Shown: piece after piece, positions 25,696 to 34,435 of the stretch
Layout: each line of letters starts with the position of its first letter
How positions within the stretch are numbered: the first letter of the stretch is position 1
NCBI RefSeq assembly: GCF_013343115.1
Contig: NZ_CP054570.1
Location: 372,001-436,000, forward strand
Direction of reading: 5' to 3'
Length of the DNA stretch: 64,000 bases
Origin: Streptococcus sanguinis
GTDB taxonomy: Bacteria; Bacillota; Bacilli; Lactobacillales; Streptococcaceae
Notes under the pieces: generated by a model
Databases searched by the model: none
What the model was told of the DNA's origin: nothing
The model's input: the letters and a program-made list of their open reading frames with translations, nothing else
Position numbers and translations under genes: made by a program

Positions 25696-26648
25696 TGGTG
25701 AAAGAAGCAATTAGAACCGCAAACCTTTCTAAAAGATATGGAACAAAAAATGTTGTCAACAACTTGAATATATCAATAAAAAGTGGTGAAATAGTAGGTT
25801 TTTTAGGACTGAATGGTGCAGGGAAAACAACGACGATGAGAATGATGCTAGGATTGATAAAATCTACATCAGGGGAATGTTATATCCAAGGAAAAAAGTT
25901 AGATCTGAGTAATTTAGAACTTCGAAATGAAATAGGTTATATTATCGAGACGCCTTATTCTTATCCAGACTTAACTGTGAGAGAAAATTTAAAAATCGTT
26001 AGTAAATTAAGAGGGGTTAATAAAGATAATATTGACTGGGTAATTGAAAAATTAAAACTAAAGCAATATGAACATAAACAGGAGAAGCATCTTTCTTTAG
26101 GAAATGTTGCGCGTTTAGGAATTGCAAAAGCGATTATTCATAAACCTAAAATCCTAATTCTTGATGAGCCAACAAATGGATTAGATCCTTTTGGAGTTAT
26201 TGAAGTGAGAGAACTGTTAAAGGAATTGGCAAATAATCTAGGTACAACTGTTCTTATTTCAAGTCATAATCTGGAAGAAATATCTAAAATTGCTACTAGA
26301 ATAGTCATTATACATGAGGGCAGACTTATAAGAGAAGTTGAAAGCAGTGAATTAGAACAGTACTTAGAAAAGAAGTTACTAGTAAGTGGCTCTAATAATA
26401 AGGCAATGAAAGAAGTATTATCTAACCAGGGCTATCAGGTGAACATTCAATCAGACACAGAAAATAATATCGATTTCTTAGAACTAATTGATAAAAAATC
26501 TGTGGAATATCCGGAAGAAATTGCTACATTGCTGGTTAATGCAGGTTATCCGCCCAAATCGCTGGCTGTTGAAAAAGAAGATTTAGAGCATTATTTCTTA
26601 AGAATACTGAATGACTATAATAGAGGTGTTTCGAATGAAAAAGCTTAG
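25695..26648 (+). CDS. ABC transporter ATP-binding protein (BcrA-like)
   Basis: This 317-residue ATPase has Walker A (GLNGAGKTTTMR), a degenerate signature (LSLGNVARLGIAKAI), Walker B (ILILDEPTNGLDP) and the H-loop (ISSHN). A C-terminal accessory region of about 90 residues follows. This layout is typical of bacitracin- or lantibiotic-export ABC-2 systems. AAGGAGGATAGGTA precedes ATG 25695. It is followed by its permease with a 14-base overlap. The exported compound is unknown. Confidence 0.88.
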   Translation: MVKEAIRTANLSKRYGTKNVVNNLNISIKSGEIVGFLGLNGAGKTTTMRMMLGLIKSTSGECYIQGKKLDLSNLELRNEIGYIIETPYSYPDLTVRENLKIVSKLRGVNKDNIDWVIEKLKLKQYEHKQEKHLSLGNVARLGIAKAIIHKPKILILDEPTNGLDPFGVIEVRELLKELANNLGTTVLISSHNLEEISKIATRIVIIHEGRLIREVESSELEQYLEKKLLVSGSNNKAMKEVLSNQGYQVNIQSDTENNIDFLELIDKKSVEYPEEIATLLVNAGYPPKSLAVEKEDLEHYFLRILNDYNRGVSNEKA

Positions 26649-27411
26649 TTCCTGTATTTTAATTGAATGGAGAAAGTTAATAAAATCAAAACTTTCCATC
26701 GTAACTGCTTGTTCTATCTGTTTAGTTCCTTTTATTGTTGGGTTGTTTGCAACTATGATGAAATATCCAGAGAATTTCAAAAATCTTGGTTTGATTTCTG
26801 CAAAAATGGAAACGATGAGGATAACAGACTGGTCGTCGTACTTAATGACCATATCACAAGTCATTTCTGTTGGGGGATTGCTCATTTTTGGATTTACAGC
26901 ATCTTGGGTTTTTGGTAGAGAATATTCTGATAAAACTATGATAGACCTATTAGCACTCCCGATAAGAAGAGATACAATCGTATTATCCAAGTTTATCGTT
27001 ATCGCTCTATGGAGCTATATTCTATCAATTTTTGCACTTTTATTGGGATTATTAGCTGGCAATCTGATTGGACTTGATGGTGGGAACTTAACGGTGATTT
27101 TCAAAGGTATACTTACTTTTGGTTTTTGTACTACTCTTACGATCATACTCTCTACTCCAGTAGCTTTTTTTGCTTGTTTAGGCCGGGGCTATTTGTCTCC
27201 ATTGGCATTTATCATTTTTACTATTATTTTTTCTCAGCTTGGTTCTGCTCTTAACTTTGGGAAGTATATTCCATGGGCGATTCCTGCACTCGCAAGTGGT
27301 ATTGCAAGAAAAGCATTATTGAATTTTGGGAGCATTGTCAGTTTGTTTGCGGTAAGTATTCTAGGTCTTATTGCAACAATAGCTTGGTGGAGGTATGCTG
27401 ATTACGATTAA
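26635..27411 (+). CDS. ABC-2 type transporter permease
   Basis: This 258-residue protein has about six transmembrane helices and the ABC-2 pattern (an N-terminal EWRKLIKSK helix, then WVFGREYSDKTMIDLLALPIRR). It forms the membrane part of the exporter with the preceding ATPase. I take ATG 26635 because it follows AGAGGTGTTTCGA and the protein then begins MKKLSS, as usual for this family. Confidence 0.85.
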   Translation: MKKLSSCILIEWRKLIKSKLSIVTACSICLVPFIVGLFATMMKYPENFKNLGLISAKMETMRITDWSSYLMTISQVISVGGLLIFGFTASWVFGREYSDKTMIDLLALPIRRDTIVLSKFIVIALWSYILSIFALLLGLLAGNLIGLDGGNLTVIFKGILTFGFCTTLTIILSTPVAFFACLGRGYLSPLAFIIFTIIFSQLGSALNFGKYIPWAIPALASGIARKALLNFGSIVSLFAVSILGLIATIAWWRYADYD

Positions 27412-27467
27412 AATGAAGTGATAAGAATGCTAATAACACAAGGCTACGTCTTATTCATTTCAATTCA

Positions 27468-27510
27468 AAATACCCCCTCCTGTTCAGATTGAAAAACAAG
27501 AGGGGGTATA
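27468..27510 (+). terminator. Terminator of the TetR-ABC operon
   Basis: TACCCCCTC pairs with GAGGGGGTA around a loop of about 20 nt. No T-run follows directly, but the stem is very strong. Confidence 0.55.
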
Positions 27511-27631
27511 TTATGACAATCGAAAGTTTTGGGCGAGAGGAGACTATGTGAGTACCGTGGGCCTAAATGAAAAGATAGTTTCTAAATATATAGGCGATTG
27601 GGAAAAAATGACCTTGTCTTTGATAAGTTAA
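27509..27631 (+). pseudogene. IS200/IS605 family transposase TnpA, C-terminal remnant
   Basis: The frame ending at TAA 27629-27631 reads YDNRKFWARGDYVSTVG and then LNEKIVSKYI. That is the characteristic end of IS200-like Y1 HUH transposases (family pattern FWARGYYVSTVG). The rest of the gene, including the catalytic HUH and Tyr region, is missing, so it is a relic. A hairpin CCCGT-TTTC-ACGGG about 45 bases further fits the right end of such elements. Confidence 0.75.
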
Positions 27632-27704
27632 GTGTCAAAGCGTTCTCAGATGGCAATTTTAGAACAAGGTGAAATCCCGTTTTCACGGGTGGTTATGACT
27701 TCTC

Positions 27705-27785
27705 AAAATGAGCAAAAAAGCAGTAAACCTTTGTGATTTACTGCTTTAAAAATTCTTCTATTCAATTAGACAAACTGGTATTTAT
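27705..27785 (-). repeat. Terminator module, copy A
   Basis: On the minus strand this ends the EamA gene. It holds GCAGTAAA-N9-TTTACTGC with a T-tract after it, preceded by the conserved stretch CAGTTTGTCTAATTGAAT. An 80-base copy with roughly 85 percent identity (counted by eye) lies at 29151-29229. Confidence 0.75.
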
Positions 27786-28840
27786 AATCCATTCGCATGA
27801 GCCAATTTATGTTCCTGGCTATTTATATAATCTTCGTGTTTGTGATTATGTCTCTCCTCATTACCGAAGTGCTTATGCTCATGTTCATGAGTGATTACAT
27901 GAGTATGAGTCACGCCGTTATGTGTATGAACAATCGTATGCTTATGCTCATGAAGATGATGCTTTACCATAGTGTCATATACTACAAATACCGTTCCTAG
28001 CAACATCAGAGCCAGCCCTATAAAATATTCTAGAGCCAATTTTTCTCCATTTACTGCAAAGGCTAAAAATGATCCCACAAACGGTGCTACAGCATAAAAA
28101 GAACTTGTCTTAGCTGCACCTAAGTCTCTTTGCGCTCTTATATAAAGAAAAATACTTAATCCGTATGCTACAAATCCTAATAGCATAACTTCGGCAATGT
28201 ATTTCATTTCTGGAATCTTTTCGCCAAGTACCAATGCAATAGTAAATGCACCTCCGCCAGAAAAAATGCCTTTTAGCAAAACAATCTCATATGTGCTTTT
28301 ATCTGACATCTTTCTTGTACAGTTATTCTCAAGTCCCCAGCAACAGGTTGCCAGTATCACAAAAAAAGAACCTATAGAAAACTGGAAACTATCACTTCCC
28401 TCAAATGACAAAACAATACTAGATAGCGTAATAAATCCAATGGCAATCCACAGCTTTCTTGATACCTTCTCCTTGAAAAACAGTAACGCCATTAACGCAG
28501 TCGCCACAATTTCAAAATTACCAAGGAGTGACGCATTAGATGCTGTTCCCATTTTTATACCTATCATTAAAAATATAGGGGCGGCTATATCTAATCCAAT
28601 CATTCCGATTGTATAGGGTAAATCCTGCTTTGTAAGTCTCTCTGATTTTTTCTCTTTTTTTATGTGAAATAAATACATTATTCCAACGCCAAGACCAGCA
28701 CCAAGATAAAGAAAAGCGGCAATAAAAGTTGGTGTAACATTATTCAAAAGAACTTTTGAAAATGGCGTGTTAATTGCATAAAATCCAGCTGCTAACAGTG
28801 CTAATATAACTGCGCTCGTCTTTGTTTTCTGCTTCAACAT
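27782..28840 (-). CDS. EamA/DMT family transporter with His-rich C-terminal tail
   Basis: This 352-residue protein has about ten transmembrane helices in two EamA repeats, the drug/metabolite transporter fold. The last 60 or so residues form a hydrophilic cytoplasmic tail with 18 histidines in HxH-type patterns (THTHVITHEHEHKH). Such tails usually bind Zn, Ni, Co or Cu, so metal export or metal-linked regulation is possible. The substrate is unknown. The gene is AT-rich and lies in the accessory islet. Confidence 0.82.
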   Translation of the reverse strand: MLKQKTKTSAVILALLAAGFYAINTPFSKVLLNNVTPTFIAAFLYLGAGLGVGIMYLFHIKKEKKSERLTKQDLPYTIGMIGLDIAAPIFLMIGIKMGTASNASLLGNFEIVATALMALLFFKEKVSRKLWIAIGFITLSSIVLSFEGSDSFQFSIGSFFVILATCCWGLENNCTRKMSDKSTYEIVLLKGIFSGGGAFTIALVLGEKIPEMKYIAEVMLLGFVAYGLSIFLYIRAQRDLGAAKTSSFYAVAPFVGSFLAFAVNGEKLALEYFIGLALMLLGTVFVVYDTMVKHHLHEHKHTIVHTHNGVTHTHVITHEHEHKHFGNEERHNHKHEDYINSQEHKLAHANGL

Positions 28841-29289
28841 TTGTCATCCCCTTTGCTCTGTACATTCTAATTCGCTTCCCTAAACATTTTTACTATTATA
28901 TCATATATTTACTTAATGTTAGAGCCCTAGCTCTTGCTTCTTAACCTGTGTTGGTCTTCTATTTTCTTTTACTAGTGTCTCTAAACAATTTCTAACACTT
29001 TTAGCTCTTTCCATTTAATATAGAATTTCGGTTTTGAAGTTGACTACATCTCATCAATACTCTTGCCTTTTCAAAATGCTTGTTAGGGTTGCTTTATTCC
29101 AGTTATTGCGATTTTCTTGATTCAAAAATTACTGACTCTTTTATTTTGGAAAAATGAGCAAAAAACAGTAAAACTTTTTGATTTACTGTTTTAAACATTC
29201 TTTGATTCAATTAGACAAACTGGGATTTTTAGATTTTAAGCCTTAAGGAAAATAAAATGGGCTATTCTCCTTAAGTGTTTTCTATAATA
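28841..29289. other. Intergenic region 28841-29289
   Basis: This 449-bp gap holds the presumed EamA promoter side and copy B of the terminator module. A minus-strand ORF of 31 codons (28919-29014, ending in KENRRPTQVKKQELGL) has no ribosome binding site and looks like the C-terminal scrap of a lost gene. I see nothing else. Confidence 0.5.
29151..29229 (-). repeat. Terminator module, copy B
   Basis: ACAGTAAA-N9-TTTACTGT hairpin with flanking CAGTTTGTCTAATTGAAT on the minus strand. It lies about 60 bases after the methyltransferase stop and duplicates the module at 27705-27785. Confidence 0.75.
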
Positions 29290-30054
29290 TTATAGTTTGA
29301 TGCAGAGTGTAGCTATATAGTCATTTCCATAACGTGATAATCTATGTCTTTTATCACATGATTCATAAAAATCTATCATAGCGAGACCATTTTTAAGTTG
29401 TCCTCTAATCTGAGTTTCTAAGGTATGGCTAAATTCATATCCATATTCTGGATTTATGGTTATTTTGCCTTCCTCTTCAAGCTCTTTTGAATTAAAAGGT
29501 ATTGAAAACTTTAAAAGTAATTCTTCATCGGGTTTGTCCCATACAATGTCAGCATCATACATGTATATCCAAGGATTCATAAATCCGACCATTAACAGTC
29601 CACCCTTTTTCAATACTCGAGAGGCTTCTTTATACATGTTGTCTAAATCTTCTATATACACATTTGAGACCGGATTAAAAATAATATCAAAAGTTTCATT
29701 TTCAAATGGAAATGGTTTTGTCATATCGCCTTGAACTGTATTGATTTTTAAGCCTTCTCTTTTAGCAACCAACTCATCTCTTTGTAATTGTGATTTAGAA
29801 AAATCCATTATGGTTACATCATAACCTTTTATAGCAAAAACTGGTCCCTGCTGACCACCACCACAAGCTAAACCTAATATCTTTTTTCCGTTTGCTTTTT
29901 CAAACCATTCTTTTGGAGCTTTTTTCCCAACAGTTAATGCAACAGAAATTGGATTATTTCTAACTTCTTCTAATTCTTCATGTGTCAATGGCTCAGTATA
30001 GTCATTTTTTACATTATTCCATCTATCTTCATTTAATTTTATATAATTGTTCAT
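29290..30054 (-). CDS. Class I SAM-dependent methyltransferase
   Basis: This 254-residue protein carries a SAM-binding Rossmann motif (ILGLACGGGQQGPVFAIKG), motif II (VTIMDFSKSQL) and motif III/IV (VQGDMTKPFPFENETFDIIFNP). It belongs to the methyltransf_11 type that modifies small molecules. The substrate is unknown. AGGAGA precedes the ATG on this strand. It is an AT-rich islet gene. Confidence 0.85.
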   Translation of the reverse strand: MNNYIKLNEDRWNNVKNDYTEPLTHEELEEVRNNPISVALTVGKKAPKEWFEKANGKKILGLACGGGQQGPVFAIKGYDVTIMDFSKSQLQRDELVAKREGLKINTVQGDMTKPFPFENETFDIIFNPVSNVYIEDLDNMYKEASRVLKKGGLLMVGFMNPWIYMYDADIVWDKPDEELLLKFSIPFNSKELEEEGKITINPEYGYEFSHTLETQIRGQLKNGLAMIDFYESCDKRHRLSRYGNDYIATLCIKL

Positions 30055-30245
30055 CTTATAATCTCCTCGTAATTTTATACTATTTCGATTTAAGTTGAAT
30101 GTGTTGCCATTACATTTTTCTCACCTCTACAAATTCTAATTTGTTTTATTCGATATTTGTAATATTATATCATTAGTAATCATGTATAGAGATGTTATTG
30201 CCAAACTCTAATTTGACGCACTGTAGATGAACCTCATTTCACATA

Positions 30246-30620
30246 TTACATCTGAAATGCTATTATCCAAAAACATATTGCAGCTATAAGTGAAAGAGGA
30301 GTCATAACATATTTTTCTTTCTTACTTTTTGAAATCATGTTCATAATCGTATTCAAGGATAGATAAGCGGCAAAGAAGAAACAAATATATTTAGTAATCT
30401 TAAAAGAAAACCACAAGGGAAGCAAACCTCCAGCTTGCAAAATAATGATCATGGCAAAAATTTGGATAGCTACCGAAACGACTGCCGCAAGTCTAAATTT
30501 CTTAGGTAAGATTTTATGTTGACCACCCATTGTATATTCGCCCAAAGGCAGACCGCAAGCAACAAGAACTGTCATAATTGCTATAACTCCAAATAATACT
30601 GCACCTAATATTGAAAACAT
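30246..30620 (-). CDS. Small integral membrane protein, uncharacterised
   Basis: This 124-residue protein has four predicted transmembrane helices (about 4-24, 44-64, 70-92 and 102-122) joined by short basic loops (GGQHKILPKKFR, SKSKKEK). I do not recognise a functional family. AGGGAGAAT on the minus strand is a good ribosome binding site. It is the last gene of the AT-rich islet. Confidence 0.7.
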   Translation of the reverse strand: MFSILGAVLFGVIAIMTVLVACGLPLGEYTMGGQHKILPKKFRLAAVVSVAIQIFAMIIILQAGGLLPLWFSFKITKYICFFFAAYLSLNTIMNMISKSKKEKYVMTPLSLIAAICFWIIAFQM

Positions 30621-30731
30621 AAATCGCTATTCTCCCTTCGCAAAATACAAAAAATTTTAATTACAAATTCAACTTTGTTTCACTTAGTATTCCTATAAAA
30701 TTATAAGAAATTCTTATCAAGTGTTCAAGTT

Positions 30732-32294
30732 TTATAGGTTTTTCTCAAGCTGGTCTGTTGATTTCCCTTTTCCTTTGTTCTTCCACCAATCGCTCAGGTC
30801 GACTAAGGATTGAGCGGCGGAAGGGATGAGAAGGAGGACATAGATATAGACATACTGGCTCTTGGTTTCCCAGAAGAAGTGGAAGAGGCCGCCCCCCAAG
30901 AGAAAGATGAAGGGATAGAGGTCAAAAGGCGTCAGCTTTTCCTCGGCGACGAAAAATTTATGCAGGATAAAGAAACAGGCGAGCAGATAGATACTGGCTA
31001 GCAGGGTCAAGAGCAGGAAATTAACAATCTGATAACCCTTTCTTTCCTCATAAATGCTGCGCAAGACAGTTGGCTTCATGTATTGCTGGCGCTCAATCTG
31101 AGGACCAGTCCAAATAGACTGAAAAGTCGGCTCAGTCCAAGTCGACTTGACCTTTTCGTAGAAGAATTTGAGCGCATAAGCAGGATGCTTACTGAAGTGA
31201 ATCAAAATATCCTTCAAATCCCGAGTGGCCATTTCTGTAGCCAAATTTTCATCATATTTGTTGCGCTTGAGAATCTTGGTATTGTAGGCATCGTACCAGC
31301 CTCCTAAGGTCTGCCGATTGGGATCATCCCGCAGGCCCATAGTGATGTAGGCGATTTTTGGGGTACCGACACCAATCTTGCCCCCAATCAGCTGCTCATA
31401 GTAGGCAGTCAGTCCCTTGTTTGAGAGGACAATGCCGGCTAAAATCAGGATGATAGTCAGTGGTTTCTTCCAAGACCATTTATAAAAAATGGACAGGAAG
31501 CAGACTCCAATCAGCATGATGGCAAAGATGATATAGTTGTTGCGCAGGAGGCAGGCCAGACTAATACTGGCCGCTCCCAGCAAGGCATAGAGTAAATTTC
31601 CTTTCTGATCCAGCTTGATAAAAGCATAGAGACTGAGCAGACAGAAGAAGAGCCCGGGAATGGTACCGTAGACAAAGAGGATGAAAAAGAGTTGTGGTAG
31701 AAAGAGAAAGGTCAGCAGAATCGTGTATTTCTGAATCATTTCTCTGGCATTGAGCAGGGCAGTAATCTTGTAAATCAAGAAATGACTGAGTAAAGTCCAG
31801 ACGACATTCATGCTAAAGGCAAACTGAGTCGTTGGAGAAATAAAAGCATAAAGTCGCTCCAGAGTCATCAGTCCTAGCTGATGGGGATTACGATACGTGT
31901 AGCTTCCGACGGTTGTCAGCGAGCTGTAATCTCCTCGGTTAAAGGCCAACGCTGCATTGAAAACATGCTTGGCGTCAGCTCGGATGCGGCCATCATAGGC
32001 CGTTATCAGAAAAATCGCTGCTGCTATAAAGATGAGGGACAAAATCCAAAAAAGATGCTCGGTCTGAACCTTTTCCAACAGGGGTCGGATTAAAAAGAGG
32101 CTGAGGAGAAAGAGCAGGAGGATAGGGTAGAAATACCAAGGATTACTGACGAATTGGACTCCTTCTGCAATCCTCAAAGGGATGTAAGTGTGGGACAGCA
32201 GAATCTGCCCAGACAGGAAAAGCAAGGCAATCGCAGTCATGGTCAGAATCAGGAAGTAGCCCAGGTTGAAGATGGTATTAGAAAATTGCTTCAT
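30732..32294 (-). CDS. Polytopic membrane protein, GT-C glycosyltransferase-like (TIGR03766 type)
   Basis: This 520-residue protein has about 11-12 transmembrane helices. A conserved extracytoplasmic acidic loop (AYDGRIRADAKHVFNAALAF) lies after the third helix, as in GT-C lipid-linked sugar transferases of the family 39/TIGR03766 group. Such proteins transfer a sugar from a polyprenyl carrier to surface polymers or lipids; the acceptor is not known. The end of the ABC ATPase gene overlaps its start by 4 bases. Confidence 0.68.
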   Translation of the reverse strand: MKQFSNTIFNLGYFLILTMTAIALLFLSGQILLSHTYIPLRIAEGVQFVSNPWYFYPILLLFLLSLFLIRPLLEKVQTEHLFWILSLIFIAAAIFLITAYDGRIRADAKHVFNAALAFNRGDYSSLTTVGSYTYRNPHQLGLMTLERLYAFISPTTQFAFSMNVVWTLLSHFLIYKITALLNAREMIQKYTILLTFLFLPQLFFILFVYGTIPGLFFCLLSLYAFIKLDQKGNLLYALLGAASISLACLLRNNYIIFAIMLIGVCFLSIFYKWSWKKPLTIILILAGIVLSNKGLTAYYEQLIGGKIGVGTPKIAYITMGLRDDPNRQTLGGWYDAYNTKILKRNKYDENLATEMATRDLKDILIHFSKHPAYALKFFYEKVKSTWTEPTFQSIWTGPQIERQQYMKPTVLRSIYEERKGYQIVNFLLLTLLASIYLLACFFILHKFFVAEEKLTPFDLYPFIFLLGGGLFHFFWETKSQYVYIYVLLLIPSAAQSLVDLSDWWKNKGKGKSTDQLEKNL

Positions 32295-33085
32295 GAGGAC
32301 CTGACCTCCACCTTGACGAAATAGCGATCTTCTCCCAGCTCAATCAGCTCGACTGGTTGGGGATAAAATCGATCCATGACCTCTTTTTGAAGAATGTCTT
32401 CTTTAGGACCTTGGGCAATAGTCTCTCCTTCTTTTAGGAGCAGGACATGATCCATAGCAGCAGTGATTTCCTCTACATGGTGGGTGACATAGAGGATGGT
32501 TGGAGCTTGGTCCATCTGTGTAATCTTACCAATCTGATCCAGCAGGCGCTCGCGGGCAAAGAGATCCAGACCGCTGGTCGCTTCGTCTAAGATAAGCAAT
32601 TCTGGTTTTTCCATGAGACTGCGTGCAATTAGCAAGAGCTGCTTTTCCCCTTGAGATAGACTGATGTAGCTCCGGCCAATCAAATCTTGTCCGCCAATGG
32701 AAGCCAGCATTTCCCTAGCTTGGTTCAGCTCAGTTTGCCCGTAAGGAGCGTAGAGAATACTGCTTTTATACTTGCCTGTCAGGACGATTTCTTCGGCAGT
32801 GAGATGGCTGGGCAGGCGTTCAGCAATGAAGGAGCCGACTACTCCAATCCTAGTTCGCAGCTGAGGAATGTCGCCGGCACCAAATTCCGTACCCAGAACC
32901 GTTACCTTGCCCTGAGTCTTCCAATGTTCAGCCATGAGCAGGCGCAGAAGAGTGGACTTTCCAGAACCGTTGAGACCGAGAATAGCCCAATGTTCTCCCT
33001 TTTTCACTTGCCAGTTGAGATCTTTTAAGATGGTTCGGCCTTGTTTAGCCAAGCTTACATTTTCCAGTTTGATAATCTTTTCCAT
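32291..33085 (-). CDS. ABC transporter ATP-binding protein, stand-alone
   Basis: This 264-residue ATPase has Walker A (GLNGSGKSTLLR), signature (SLSQGEKQLLLIARSL), Walker B (LLILDEATSGLD) and H-loop (YVTHH). It resembles the YlmA/ModF-like group. No permease gene is adjacent; the neighbour is the polytopic glycosyltransferase-like protein with which it overlaps by 4 bases. It could act with that protein or as a soluble ABC-F-like factor, but it has a single ATPase domain only. Confidence 0.83.
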   Translation of the reverse strand: MEKIIKLENVSLAKQGRTILKDLNWQVKKGEHWAILGLNGSGKSTLLRLLMAEHWKTQGKVTVLGTEFGAGDIPQLRTRIGVVGSFIAERLPSHLTAEEIVLTGKYKSSILYAPYGQTELNQAREMLASIGGQDLIGRSYISLSQGEKQLLLIARSLMEKPELLILDEATSGLDLFARERLLDQIGKITQMDQAPTILYVTHHVEEITAAMDHVLLLKEGETIAQGPKEDILQKEVMDRFYPQPVELIELGEDRYFVKVEVRSS

Positions 33086-33159
33086 TTTTACTCTTTCTTT
33101 CGTTAAATCTCCTTTATTATAACAAAATTTATGGTAAAATAACTGATAGGAGGAGTCAA

Positions 33160-34284
33160 ATGTTTCATAAAAGTAAGCTGATGTTTTGGACCAGTGAGGT
33201 CCTTTTGCTAACGATTATTTTCTTTATCTGGCGCCAGATGGGGGATATGATAACCCCGATTGTTAGCGTTGTGAATACAATCTTGATTCCCTTTCTTGTG
33301 GGAGGATTTCTTTACTATATTACGAATCCGCTGGTGAAATTTCTCCAGGACAAGCTCAAAATCAACCGAATGATTGGGATTCTGATTACGCTCAGCCTTT
33401 TGTTTGGCTTGATTGCTTTGGGTGTTATTTATCTCTTGCCGATTTTGATTAATCAGCTGAGCAGCTTGATTAATTCAACGCAAGGCCTTTATTGGGAAAT
33501 TCAAAGTTTTGTCAATCAATTATCTAAAAATCCGCTCTTTCGAAATCTGAATATCCAGTCCACCATCCAGCAGCTCAACCTGTCTTATGTGGATATTCTG
33601 CAGAATATTCTCAACAGTGTGACCAACAGTCTGGGCAGTGTTCTGTCAGCAGTCGTCAATACACTGATGATTTTGATTATGACGCCGATTTTCTTGGTTT
33701 ACTTCCTCATGGACGGCCATAAGCTTTTGCCCATGCTGGAGCGGACTGTCCTCAAGCGCGATAAGCTCAATATCTCCAGCTTGCTGACCAATCTCAATGC
33801 TACTGTTGCCCGCTATATCAGTGGGATTTCAATCGATGCCCTGATTATAGGTGCTCTGGCCTATATTGGCTATAGCGTCATTGGACTCAAGTACGCTTTG
33901 GTCTTTGCTATTTTCTCCAGTCTGGCTAATCTGATTCCTTATGTTGGACCGAGTATCGGCTTGATTCCCATGGTCATTACGTATGCCTTTACCGATCCTC
34001 AGAAGATGGTGGCGGCCTTGATTTACATGCTGATTATCCAGCAGGTCGATGGTAATATCCTCTATCCCCGTATCGTTGGTGGTGTGATGAAGGTTCATCC
34101 TATTACCATCATGGTGCTCTTGCTCTTATCCAGCAATATCTATGGTGTGCTGGGGATGATTGTGGCAATCCCGACCTATTCTATCCTCAAAGAAATCGCC
34201 AAGTTCTTGGCTAACCTCTATGATAATCACAAGGAAGCCCAGCAGCAGAAGAAGAACGAAGAGTTTGGGATTATTAATAAATAA
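33160..34284 (+). CDS. AI-2E family transporter
   Basis: This 374-residue protein has about eight transmembrane helices and the AI-2E (UPF0118/PerM) pattern, including PIFLVYFLMDG and a C-terminal block LIPYVGPSIGLIPMVI, then VDGNILYPRIVGG. Members export AI-2 or act as Na+/H+ antiporters, so the name does not prove an autoinducer role. TAGGAGGAGTCAA precedes the ATG. Confidence 0.9.
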   Translation: MFHKSKLMFWTSEVLLLTIIFFIWRQMGDMITPIVSVVNTILIPFLVGGFLYYITNPLVKFLQDKLKINRMIGILITLSLLFGLIALGVIYLLPILINQLSSLINSTQGLYWEIQSFVNQLSKNPLFRNLNIQSTIQQLNLSYVDILQNILNSVTNSLGSVLSAVVNTLMILIMTPIFLVYFLMDGHKLLPMLERTVLKRDKLNISSLLTNLNATVARYISGISIDALIIGALAYIGYSVIGLKYALVFAIFSSLANLIPYVGPSIGLIPMVITYAFTDPQKMVAALIYMLIIQQVDGNILYPRIVGGVMKVHPITIMVLLLLSSNIYGVLGMIVAIPTYSILKEIAKFLANLYDNHKEAQQQKKNEEFGIINK

Positions 34285-34326
34285 GGATGAGTTTGGAATT
34301 CGATTGATTCCAGAGTCTCGATACCA

Positions 34327-34364
34327 GAAAATAAGACGGAAGGAAGGCCTTCCGTCTTATTTTC
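34327..34364 (+). terminator. Terminator after the AI-2E family gene
   Basis: A 17-bp stem, with ATAAGACGGAAGG paired to CCTTCCGTCTTAT and A/T extensions, has an AAGG loop. It is followed by TTTTC. Confidence 0.88.
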
Positions 34365-34435
34365 ATTTCCTGTGCACTAAATTTAAAAATATGATATAAT
34401 CAGATTTACTTATACATTTCGAGGAGAAAGAATCA

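Larger units (their letters stand above)
27412..27781. other. Intergenic region with IS remnant, 27412-27781
   Basis: This 370-bp gap contains, in order, the exporter terminator, a TnpA C-terminal remnant, a right-end-like hairpin (CCCGT/ACGGG at 27676-27689) and copy A of a duplicated terminator module. These are listed separately. No intact gene is present. Confidence 0.7.

Noticed and set aside
28919..29014. 31-codon minus-strand ORF ending QELGL
   Set aside because: There is no ribosome binding site and it is too short to assign; kept only as a note on the intergenic region.
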